DNA of 7,569 nucleotides from Syntrophobacterales bacterium (GTDB lineage: Bacteria; Desulfobacterota; Syntrophobacteria; BM002), in the NCBI GenBank assembly GCA_030601545.1, contig JAUVTM010000094.1:1-7569 (forward strand), written 5' to 3'. Below, piece by piece: positions 1-7,100 of the stretch (position 1 is the first letter of the stretch; every line of letters begins with the position of its first letter). The position numbers and the translations under genes are program-made. The notes under the pieces are model-generated. The model saw only the letters and a program-made list of their open reading frames with translations. It did no database searches and had not been told where the DNA came from.

Positions 1-84
1 CGGTTGCCCGGTGGCACGCCCATCTTCGTGGCCTCGCGACACCAATTCACGAAATATCCGGGCTAGAGGGGCCATGGTTATCCT
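1..84. other. Unassigned window edge, no supported gene
   Basis: No gene can be assigned here. Two short open stretches exist. On the minus strand an ATG at 73-75, preceded by an AGAGGA-like element six bases upstream, opens a frame of 25 codons that runs off the window edge. On the plus strand a frame enters from base 1 and stops at TAG 64-66, ending in the residues FTKYPG. Neither matches a family I recognise. If the minus frame is real it would be the next gene after etfA, beyond the inverted repeat. Confidence 0.2.
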
Positions 85-160
85 CTGTGGGAGCGGCTTT
101 CCAGCCGCGACTCGCTGGCGACTTACCTAAATAATCGCGGCTGGAAAGCCGCTCCCACAG
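85..160. repeat. Perfect 26-bp inverted repeat, REP/BIME-like hairpin
   Basis: Bases 85-110 and 135-160 are exact reverse complements over 26 bp, separated by a 24-base loop (111-134). Each arm has its own inner palindrome, GCGGCT-TTCC-AGCCGC, so the structure is two head-to-head REP-like units. The word GGGAGCGGCTTTCCAGCCGC resembles GTGGGAGCGGCTT-type REP sequences known from many proteobacteria (from memory, not searched). It begins 8 bases after the etfA stop codon. In RNA it would form a very stable stem that could protect the 3' end of the operon transcript or slow transcription. No U-tract follows on the minus strand, so it is not a classical intrinsic terminator. Confidence 0.85.
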
Positions 161-168
161 TGACTTAG

Positions 169-1161
169 CTAACAAGTCGATTTCAATGTTTTCACTTCCT
201 CGATAAATGCAGGGAGAAACTGGAAGAGATCCTCCACTATACCGTAGTCTGCCTTGCTGAAAATTGGTGCCTCGGGATCCTTGTTCACGGCGACAATATA
301 TTTGCTCGAACTCATACCGGCAAGGTGCTGAATAGCTCCTGATATACCACAGGCAACATAAAGATTCGGGGTGACCACCTTCCCGGTTTGGCCCACCTGA
401 TCTGCATGGGGACGCCAGCCCGAATCCACTGCCGACCGAGATGCGCCGACAGTACCGCCCAGGATTCCAGCCAACTCCTCCAGCATGGCAAAGTTCTCCG
501 GCCCTTTCATACCTCGGCCTCCAGAGACGATAACCTCTGCTTCGGTGAGGTCGAGCTTGCCGCCGGCATCCTTTTCAATGCTCACCACCTGGGTAAGATT
601 TCCCTCAGGTAGGGCTACCTCAGCTGTCTCCACCTCAGCCTTCTTGGATGTGTCCGGAGCAAGACAATCCATCACATTTGGCCGACAAGAGGCCACCTGG
701 GGCCAAGCTCCCTCAGACCACTCACACCAGGAAAACGCTTTACCTGCGTACATCGGCCTCTTTGCCTTGAGCCCGCCTCCCTCGACCTTTAACTCGGTGC
801 AGTCCGTGGCCAAGCCGGCCCCGAGCCTAGCTGCCAGCCTTGCACTGAAATCCTTACCGTCCACCGAGGCCGCGGTTAGGACCACCTTCGGGCTGAGGTT
901 CTGCAGGATTTCGGCCACAACCGGCACATAAGTTTCAGCCCGATAATCCTTTAGGAGCGCATCATCAACCACATAAACCTTTTCCACCCCGTAACCTCCA
1001 AGATCTGAAGCAACCGCTTCCACACCTTCACCCAAGGCAACAGCCAGGAGAGATTCCCCCAATTCATCCGCAAGCTTCCTGCCCTCACTGGCTATTTCAA
1101 AGGAAACACGCCGAAACGTACCTTCTCGAAACTCTGTGATTATGCATACTCCCTGTGCCAT
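169..1161 (-). CDS. etfA: Electron transfer flavoprotein alpha subunit EtfA (FixB)
   Basis: EtfA pairs with EtfB to form a soluble FAD heterodimer that moves electrons between acyl-CoA dehydrogenases and other carriers. At 330 residues it has the usual family length. The N-terminal alpha/beta domain covers about 1-180. The C-terminal FAD domain shows SGGRG (213-217), SRSAVDSGW (241-249), QVGQTG (255-260), the strongly diagnostic GISGAIQHLAG (272-282), and NKDPEAPIF (293-301) with D305 following. There is no N-terminal ferredoxin extension, which some bifurcating EtfA proteins carry. The start at 1161 is supported by AGGAG at 1171-1175, nine bases upstream. It follows etfB after 76 bases and is the last recognised gene of the operon, followed directly by a strong hairpin. 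Family is certain; electron partner is inferred from the hdr neighbours. Confidence 0.97.
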   Translation of the reverse strand: MAQGVCIITEFREGTFRRVSFEIASEGRKLADELGESLLAVALGEGVEAVASDLGGYGVEKVYVVDDALLKDYRAETYVPVVAEILQNLSPKVVLTAASVDGKDFSARLAARLGAGLATDCTELKVEGGGLKAKRPMYAGKAFSWCEWSEGAWPQVASCRPNVMDCLAPDTSKKAEVETAEVALPEGNLTQVVSIEKDAGGKLDLTEAEVIVSGGRGMKGPENFAMLEELAGILGGTVGASRSAVDSGWRPHADQVGQTGKVVTPNLYVACGISGAIQHLAGMSSSKYIVAVNKDPEAPIFSKADYGIVEDLFQFLPAFIEEVKTLKSTC

Positions 1162-1192
1162 CTTTTCATTCTCCTAACATATTCAAAGGTTT

Positions 1193-1237
1193 ATAATTTT
1201 AGACATTTTAGGCACTTTAGCTCATTTTAGACATTTG
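1193..1237. repeat. Short tandem word repeat TTTTAGRCA between etfB and etfA
   Basis: The etfB-etfA spacer contains the word TTTTAG or CTTTAG at 1197, 1206, 1215 and 1225, a period of 9-10 bases, with variants TTTTAGACA, TTTTAGGCA and CTTTAGCTCA. The 13-mer ATTTTAGACATTT occurs exactly twice (1196-1208 and 1224-1236). A further TTTTAG lies just inside the end of etfB. On the coding strand it reads as CTAAAATGTC/CTAAAGTGCC units. Its function is unknown. It leaves the etfA ribosome binding site intact. Confidence 0.7.
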
Positions 1238-2035
1238 TTATATGATTTTAGCTTCCTCATGTAGAAGACGGGCCAACTCTTTGGCCTTCTCAGCCGTGTC
1301 ACCCTCAAGAACCCGGCCCGCCTGCCGCTCTGATGGCAACTCCATGGAAGTCACGCTCACTTTGGCTGCCTCATTTCCCACCTCATCTGCGGACAGCCCA
1401 AGATCGGCAAGCGTTTTCGTCTCAAGGGGTTTCTTTTTGGCCTTCATGATGCCCGGCAACGACGCATACCTCGGATTCCACACCGCATGGGCTCCACCAA
1501 AGGTTACCAACGCCGGAAGTGTTGCCTCCATGGTCACTTTGGCTCCCTCTATGGGACGTTGTATTTTTACCTTTCCGTCCGCAACCTCTACCGATATGGC
1601 CAGGCCCAGATGTGGAATACCTGTGAGTTCGGCCACCATGATTCCCACCTGGTTCTCATCGCTGTCAACCGCCCGATGGCCGCATAAGACCAAGTCGAAA
1701 TCCAGATCTCTCAATGCCGCCGCCAGAACCTTGGCCTTGCCCAAAGCGTCACTTCCCTCCGTTGCCGGGTCGTCAACCAGAACCCCCGTGTCTGCCCCCA
1801 TGGCCAAAGCAGTGCGGATTGCTTCCAGTATTCTCTCAGGTCCCATGCTAAGAATGGTGACACTAGCCCCAAGGTTTTCCTGTAACCTAAGAGCTGCTTC
1901 TACGGCGTACTCATCGTAAGGGTTCATAATCCATTTGACGTCGCTGGTATCTATGGACTTGCCATCAGCCCCAATCTTGATTTTGGTCTCGGTGTCCGGC
2001 ACCTGTTTAACCAAGACTACTATGTTCACCTTCAT
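1238..2035 (-). CDS. etfB: Electron transfer flavoprotein beta subunit EtfB (FixA)
   Basis: EtfB is the partner of EtfA; family members bind AMP or a second flavin, and the bifurcating type uses this site for NAD(H). Taking the ATG at 2033-2035 as start, the protein has 265 residues, normal for the family. It opens with VVLVKQVPDTE (6-16), followed by the nucleotide-binding NPYDEYAVE (38-46), CGHRAVDSDENQVG (118-131), and an EtfB signature near 160-178 (R-x-IEGAKVTMEATLPALVT). The frame extends upstream to a TTG at 2098, but those 21 residues are not family-like. A Shine-Dalgarno GGAG (2037-2040) sits only one base before the ATG, yet seven bases before a GTG at 2027-2029, so translation may start there and give a protein opening NIVVLVKQVPDT. 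Whether it is of the bifurcating subgroup cannot be settled by eye. Confidence 0.96.
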   Translation of the reverse strand: MKVNIVVLVKQVPDTETKIKIGADGKSIDTSDVKWIMNPYDEYAVEAALRLQENLGASVTILSMGPERILEAIRTALAMGADTGVLVDDPATEGSDALGKAKVLAAALRDLDFDLVLCGHRAVDSDENQVGIMVAELTGIPHLGLAISVEVADGKVKIQRPIEGAKVTMEATLPALVTFGGAHAVWNPRYASLPGIMKAKKKPLETKTLADLGLSADEVGNEAAKVSVTSMELPSERQAGRVLEGDTAEKAKELARLLHEEAKII

Positions 2036-2043
2036 TCTCCTTT
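2036..2043 (-). promoter_or_regulatory. Ribosome binding site that questions the etfB start
   Basis: The minus strand reads AAAGGAGA directly before the ATG of etfB. The GGAG core is one base from that ATG, too close for usual initiation. It is seven bases from the in-frame GTG two codons later, which is ideal spacing. The GTG start removes only two residues and gives the common EtfB opening. Confidence 0.5.
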
Positions 2044-2110
2044 CTGCCAGTCTGAATTTGGCCGAGTTATCTTTATTCTTATCATCCCCAAGCACCAAAT
2101 CTCAGGGTTT

Positions 2111-2246
2111 CAGGTGTCGGGTGTGATTCAGGTACCAGGTGTCAGTGTTCAGTGTTCAGGTTTCAGTTCTTTCGCTTTAATTCCCTGACACCTGAATCCC
2201 TGACACCTGAAACCTTTAATTCCGCAATCCGAAATCCGAAATCGTC
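2111..2246. repeat. Intergenic short-word repeat cluster (CAGGTGTCAG / CCCTGACACCTGAA / CCGAAAT)
   Basis: The gap upstream of etfB is made of repeating words. CAGGTGTCAG (2136-2145) is exactly inverted as CTGACACCTG at 2185-2194 and 2200-2209. The 15-mer TCCCTGACACCTGAA occurs twice in perfect tandem (2182-2196, 2197-2211). CTTTAATTCC flanks this block at 2175-2184 and 2214-2223. CAGTGTTCAGTGTTCAGG occupies 2143-2160, and AATCCGAAATCCGAAATCG closes the cluster. The inverted words allow a foldback with a loop of about 40 bases. It lies between the remnant TetR stop (2252) and etfB, and could act as an RNA structure or be a mobile or slippage-generated repeat. I recall similar words in spacers of deltaproteobacterial genomes, but this was not searched. 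Confidence 0.75.
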
Positions 2247-2251
2247 TTGCT

Positions 2252-2547
2252 TCACCACTCGGCCAACAATTCCATAAAACCTTTGGCAAGCTCATCAATA
2301 GACTGCTCCGGCCCCTGCACCAGACCCCCTGCACGGCAATACCTTGTACTGCACCGACAAGAGCGGTTGCAGCTGCTCGCGAGTTGCTTACTTTCGGATG
2401 ATTTTCCAGAATTCGGGAGAAAGCTTCTACGAAATCGTCGTACACCTCATTGAGTCGCTTCTCCATGTGATGGTTACTGCCTGCAAATTCAGTACCTAAC
2501 GCCGCTAGACAAATCGCACTTTTAGTCAGGGGGAGGGATGGAGTGGT
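2252..2547 (-). pseudogene. TetR/AcrR-family regulator remnant: C-terminal half, frameshifted
   Basis: This stretch encodes the ligand-binding C-terminal half of a TetR-type repressor but no helix-turn-helix. The frame opens after a TGA at 2548-2550 and reads, without a start, KSAICLAALGTEF, then MEKRLNEVYDDFVEAFSRIL (from 2466), then AAATALVGAVQGIAVQG. These are typical helices of the TetR C-terminal domain. After the G5 run at 2325-2329 the reading continues properly only in another frame, as LVQGPEQSIDELAKGF followed by MELLAEW and a TGA at 2252-2254, a normal TetR ending. Left unshifted, the frame runs into the repeat cluster and ends at 2149. The DNA-binding half is replaced upstream by the end of hdrB. 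TetR regulators often sit beside acyl-CoA/Etf genes, so it may be a former local regulator. The family call rests on pattern recognition. Confidence 0.7.
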
Positions 2548-2552
2548 TCAGC

Positions 2553-3446
2553 TTATTGCTGGGTGATGCCCACCCTATATTCTGCAAGCTTGGCTTTGAG
2601 CGAGTTGGTGTAGGCCATGTTGAGGCCTAGCTTCAGATCTTCTTCACCCAGGCCAAATGCCATTCCTATGAGTTGGGGAAGATAAAAAACTGAAATGCTC
2701 AGATTCTCCTGTTTAACCTCGGAGGCCTTTTTTTGATAACTGTCCAGGTTCATCTGACACATGGGACATACGGTAGCAATGCAATCTGCGCCTTTGGCAG
2801 CCTCCAGAAGCGAACTCGTCAGTTCAATGGCAACCTCTTTTTTGGTGGTCATCAGGCCTGCACCGCAGCATTTGGCGCCCATGGTCCAGTCATGCACCTC
2901 AGCACCCAATGCCTCGATCAACGGTTCCATGCATCGAGGCTGTTCAGGATCATCATAGCCGCCATAGGGACGCAAGGCCTGACACCCGTAGTAAAGGGCG
3001 ACGCGTAGGCCCGACAGTTCACGCTTTACCTGGGACCTGATCATCTCCGGCCCAATATCGGTAACAATTACATCCAGTAAATGGCGCGATTTGATACCAC
3101 CGTGATAACCTAAGCCCTCTTCGCCCAAGACCTCATTGATTTTGTCCAGAAGTCCCTCTTCCTTTTTTGCGCGTTCATCAACCTTTCTAAGATTCAAATA
3201 GCAGGCACTGCATGGGATCAAAAAATCACAGTCCATGTCCATTTGTTCGGCTAAGGCCAAATTGCGTGCCGGAAGCACCAATGAGAGTAGATCGCTGATA
3301 CTCTCTGCAGCGCTCGCCCCGCAGCAGGTCCAATCCTCAAGCTCCAGCAGTTCGATCCCCAATGCCCGCATCATGGCCTGGGTGGAAATATTGTATTCAA
3401 GCGCTGTGCCTTCCAAAGAACACCCAGAGTAGTAGAAATATTTCAT
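2553..3446 (-). CDS. hdrB: HdrB-like subunit of heterodisulfide reductase, two CCG domains
   Basis: HdrB is the catalytic disulfide-handling subunit of Hdr complexes; in methanogens its two CCG domains hold noncubane [4Fe-4S] clusters that reduce CoM-S-S-CoB. This 297-residue protein has both motifs complete: C9, C41-C42, C79, C82 in the first, and C155, C193-C194, C227, C230 in the second. It opens with KYFYYSGCSLEGTALEY, a classical HdrB start. No signal peptide or membrane segment is seen, so it is cytoplasmic. The ATG overlaps the hdrC stop (ATGA), indicating translational coupling, and GGAGGG at 3453-3458 supplies a ribosome binding site inside hdrC. In a bacterium without coenzyme M the true substrate is unknown; another disulfide or a protein thiol such as DsrC is a possibility, not shown here. 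Confidence 0.96.
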   Translation of the reverse strand: MKYFYYSGCSLEGTALEYNISTQAMMRALGIELLELEDWTCCGASAAESISDLLSLVLPARNLALAEQMDMDCDFLIPCSACYLNLRKVDERAKKEEGLLDKINEVLGEEGLGYHGGIKSRHLLDVIVTDIGPEMIRSQVKRELSGLRVALYYGCQALRPYGGYDDPEQPRCMEPLIEALGAEVHDWTMGAKCCGAGLMTTKKEVAIELTSSLLEAAKGADCIATVCPMCQMNLDSYQKKASEVKQENLSISVFYLPQLIGMAFGLGEEDLKLGLNMAYTNSLKAKLAEYRVGITQQ

Positions 3447-4009
3447 GAACTTCCCTCCACTTGCTCTACTTTACGGAAGATGGCATCCAGCTTCCCCGGT
3501 CCATAGAGTTTCGGCATCTCAGGGGAGACTTTTCCCTTGAGCATGAGCTTCACTCCTAATGGAGTAAAGCTAAGGGGAAGAATCGGGCTCTTCATGGAGA
3601 GGAAATAGCGAGCCATGAGCTCCATTTCCCTCACCCGCCCGTAGCGGCGCACAGTTTCCACAAATGTCCGGTAGAAACGACTTCCTTTCTTCTCTGATAT
3701 GCCTCTGGCAACAGCCAACTGCTTTAGGCTATGAATGGCCTCTGTAAGCGGCAACCCTCTTGGGCAGCGCAGGGTGCAATAGTAACAGCTCGAACAAAGT
3801 GAAAAGGTCTTGCTGTTGAAAAGCTCATCTGTAAGACCCAGTTGTAGCATCCGCCATAACTGTCTCGGGGTGTAGTCCATGGCAAATGAATTGGCGCAGG
3901 AGCCAGTGCAGGTGCCGCACTGCATGCAGGCACGCACCTTTTCCTGAATGGCGGCCATGGGGTCCACAATAGTGTGTTCTTCGGCTAGTTCCAGTTTCTC
4001 TTCGCTCAT
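3443..4009 (-). CDS. hdrC: HdrC-like 2x[4Fe-4S] ferredoxin subunit
   Basis: HdrC relays electrons from HdrA to HdrB. The 188-residue protein has two ferredoxin-type cluster motifs, C28-x2-C31-x2-C34-x3-C38 (CMQCGTCTGSC) and C72-x2-C75-x2-C78-x3-CP (C82), followed by a helical C-terminal part of about 100 residues. The spacing TPRQLWRMLQLG between the motifs is typical of HdrC. There are no clear transmembrane segments, unlike membrane HdrE or DsrM partners. I chose the ATG at 4007-4009 because AAGGAGA (4019-4025) lies about ten bases upstream. The frame stays open to 4087, but those 26 residues are encoded by the intergenic repeat region and include a basic GGGSKRRR stretch unlike the family. 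Its stop overlaps the hdrB start by four bases. Confidence 0.95.
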   Translation of the reverse strand: MSEEKLELAEEHTIVDPMAAIQEKVRACMQCGTCTGSCANSFAMDYTPRQLWRMLQLGLTDELFNSKTFSLCSSCYYCTLRCPRGLPLTEAIHSLKQLAVARGISEKKGSRFYRTFVETVRRYGRVREMELMARYFLSMKSPILPLSFTPLGVKLMLKGKVSPEMPKLYGPGKLDAIFRKVEQVEGSS

Positions 4010-4018
4010 GGGATAGTT

Positions 4019-4025
4019 TCTCCTT
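4019..4025 (-). promoter_or_regulatory. Ribosome binding site fixing the hdrC start
   Basis: The minus strand has AAGGAGA ten bases upstream of the ATG at 4009. This favours that start over the longer in-frame ATG at 4087, whose coding would run through the spacer repeats. Confidence 0.6.
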
Positions 4026-4060
4026 CGTTTCGACCCACCGCCTTTCGAGCGGCTCAGATG

Positions 4061-4137
4061 CTGGATACTTGATACTAGATACCTCAAACTGCCTTTTTCC
4101 TTTATCTAGCATCGAGCATCTAGTATCGAGTATCGAT
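4061..4137. repeat. GATACTAGATAC-type inverted word repeat between hdrA and hdrC
   Basis: The 128-base hdrA-hdrC gap contains GATACTTGATACTAGAT at 4064-4080 and its near-perfect inverse (16 of 17 positions) at 4118-4134, with a 37-base loop. Sub-words GATACT, ATCTAG, ATCGAG and TATCGA recur several times up to the hdrA stop codon at 4138-4140. The transcript could form a 17-bp stem between hdrA and hdrC, which may tune relative expression or mark an RNA processing site. Its word content differs from the other two spacer repeats. Confidence 0.75.
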
Positions 4138-7100
4138 TTAGAAAATCTCCTCCAACGCTGCATCAATGACGGAGAACATCTGTTGATCCAAGTAACCCCG
4201 CAGCACCGAGGCGCTGTTGGGACAGACAGCCGCACAAGAACCGCAACCCTGGCAAGCGAGCTCGTCCACCAAAATCTTCTCTTCATCCTCGTCTCGCCAT
4301 CTGGCGCCATAGGGGCAAGCGGCAATACACATCTCGCACAGAGAACAAAGGCTGTAATGCACCTCTGCTACTGTACTGCCCGCCATTACGCTCTCACTGC
4401 TCAGTATTCTTAAGGCGCGCTGCGCGGCTGCCTCGCTCATGGCGATGGTCTCGGTGACGGAACGGGGTGAATGGGCTATGCCGCAGGTGAAGACTCCCTC
4501 TTTGATAAAGTCCACCGGCCTCCATTTGTATTCCGCCTCTTGGAAAAAGCCATCCTGGTCTGTCTCCACCTCAAATATTTCCTCTATTTTTCCCTGGTCG
4601 TTTGGAACGATGCCTGTGCTGAGGACTAGCAGATCGGACTCTATCACCACCTCTCGACCGAGAATTGGATCCGTAACGCCAACCGCAATCCGACCATTGT
4701 CGACGTCTACACGAGGCTTGTCACTTACCTCATACTGGATAAAGACCACCCCAGCCTGGCGAGCTTTCGTGTAATAAGTCTCTAAGAAGCCGTAAGCCAT
4801 GATATCCCGGTAGAGGACATAAACCTCGATCTCCGGGTTTTGTTCTTTCAAATAAAGGCCATTTTTTAGAGCCGACGAGCAGCAGACTCTGCTGCAATAG
4901 TTCCGCGGTTCCTCCCTGGAATCCACGCACTGAATCATGGTCACAACACCAAGTTCCCCAGGATTCACTGCACCAGAGTGGAGTTTTTCCTCGAGTTGGT
5001 GCTGGGTGACGATACTTTCGCTTTGTCCATAACCATATGATTCGGTACTGGCTTCCTTGCCTCCTGTTGCCAGCACCGTTACTCCGTGCTCCAGGCTCTC
5101 ACCCATCCCGTCTTCTTTTTCGATGGTGGTACGAAACTGTCCCACTCTGCCTCGGGAATGCAGTACTTGAGACTTGGTGTAAACTTGAATGTTTGGATGT
5201 TTCTCAACTCGTGACACTGTCTGCTCCAGGAGTTCCTGAGGAGAATTCCCCTCAAGAGTCCGGTGCAGAGCCCTGAGGTTGCCTCCCAGTTCTTCTGCCT
5301 TTTCCACCAGGAACACTTCAAAGCCATGCTCAGCAATGGCCAGAGCAGAACTCATGCCGCCAATACCACCTCCAACCACCAATGCCTTCTGTATTATTGG
5401 GGTGGAGGGGAGATTTGAAGGGTCCATACCTTTTAACTTGCCGACACCCATGCCCACAGCAGCCCATACGTCCCTGCCCACTTGCTCTGGATCGGAATTT
5501 CTCCCGGGCAATGCCGGGGTGCTAATGTCCACCACCTCCATCAGTGTCGAACTCAGCCCTGTATTTTTTCCCAATTCTCGCAGCTTCCTGCCATAGACGT
5601 AAGGCATGCACGCCCCAATCAGCAGACGATTCGCCTTACTGTCCCGAAGTGCTTCCTCCAACTGATTCCACCCTTCTTGGGTGCAGATGCGTTCAATCCG
5701 CTGCACCTGGGAAACCGAGTCCAGATCCGCAACAGCCTCTTCCACCTCTTCCAGTTTGGCTGCTTGGGTCAGATTGTCCCCACAGCTACAGAGAGCTACC
5801 ATGATCTCCGGCAGTTCTCGGGAGACATCACGAAAAACGGGTTGCGGTTCAGTGGCCTCAGCCAAACCACCCCCTTTGGCATGAATTAGGCTGGAGGCCC
5901 TCAAAGAAGCAGAGCTCGCCTGAATCACCGATTCGGAGATATCCCGAAGCCCGGAGAAAGATCCACTTACCAGCACCCCCTCCTGTTCGGTGAGGCTCAG
6001 GGAGAAAGGCTGCAACTGGCAGAATCCCCATGGATTTAGTTCAACTCCGGTCATTTCTGCCAGCGCTTCAGCGCCTGCCGGCGGCCTCTGGCCGGCGGCG
6101 AGTACGACTAGGTCAAGAACCTCTTCATGTTCGGCCCCGCTGATGTCCGTATAGGTTATTCTGGGATCGCCTCCCAAACCCATCTGTTCAACTGAGTGGA
6201 CTCTGCTCCTCTGGAACCGAACACCGTATTCCTTCTCTGCTCTGTCCTTGTATCGCTGGAAGTTCTTGCCAAAGGTTCGCATGTCCATATAGAAAATGGT
6301 CGTGTCCACCTTGCCATTGCTGCGCTCCTTTGCCAGAAGCGCCTCTTTAATGGAAAACATGCAGCAGACGGAAGAGCAATAGTCTGCATCGCTCTGTATG
6401 TCTCTAGAGCCGACACATTGGAGCCATGCCACTTTTTGGATCTCTTTGCCGTCACTGGGCCGCACAAATTTTCCCTCGTTTGGCCCGGTCCCGCTGATCA
6501 TCCGCTCGTATTCGATGCTCGTAACCACATTAGCGACCTCGCCGTACCCATAGGTATTGATTGGTGCTGCAACAGGATCAAAGGATCCAAAGCCGGCCGC
6601 CAGAACTACCGCCCCCACCTCCAGTTCACGTTCGTCGGCCCGCACCAGGTTTTCGTAGAGCTTGACCACCAGGGGGGCTAGGGTTTCTGGATCAAAAGGC
6701 TTCATCAAATAGTCTAAAGCGCCAATTTTCATGGCCTCCACTGCAGTCTCCACAGTGGCATAGGCCGTCATCATCACCACCGGAAGCTCCGGGCGAAGTT
6801 CTTTTGATCGCTTGAGCACCTCTACCCCATCCATCCCAGGCATCTTGATATCCAGAAGCATCAAGTTATAGACTTGTCTCGCCATCTTTTCCAGAGCCTC
6901 TGGTCCCGATTCGGCCATCTCCACCTCAAAACCATCTTCAGTCAACCAATCCCGTAAGGATTCTCTGACGATAAGCTCATCATCCACAACCAGAATTCGA
7001 AACTGCCGACGAGCTTCCCAGCGGAAGTCAATGGCCCCGGTGGGACAGATCTTCTCGCACTCGCCACACATAGTGCAGGATTCCATGTCCACCACATAGT

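Noticed and set aside
1..75. RAYT transposase start on the minus strand beside the REP-like hairpin
   Set aside because: The 25 visible residues do not show the RAYT N-terminal pattern convincingly, and the frame leaves the window.
85..160. Intrinsic transcription terminator for the operon
   Set aside because: The stem is very strong, but no T-run follows it on either strand, and the paired REP-like layout explains the structure better.
2036..2098. N-terminal extension of etfB to a TTG at 2098
   Set aside because: The extra 21 residues are charged and not EtfB-like; family starts align at MKVNIVVLVKQ or NIVVLVKQ.
2111..2246. CRISPR array
   Set aside because: Repeats are too short, irregularly spaced and mixed in type, with no uniform spacers and no cas genes.
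2149..2251. C-terminal part of the 105-residue frame as a real small protein
   Set aside because: After the frame shift it encodes repeat-derived residues (GFRCQGFRCQG) from the intergenic word cluster, not a conserved protein.
4010..4087. N-terminal extension of hdrC by 26 residues to an upstream ATG
   Set aside because: It is encoded by the spacer and its repeat, is unlike HdrC proteins, and a better ribosome binding site serves the ATG at 4009.
5482..5889. Plus-strand open frames of 60-220 residues opposite hdrA, hdrB, etfB and etfA (for example 485-931, 1242-1919, 6196-6681)
   Set aside because: They lie antisense to strongly conserved genes, show no recognisable family, and are explained by the codon bias of the minus-strand genes.
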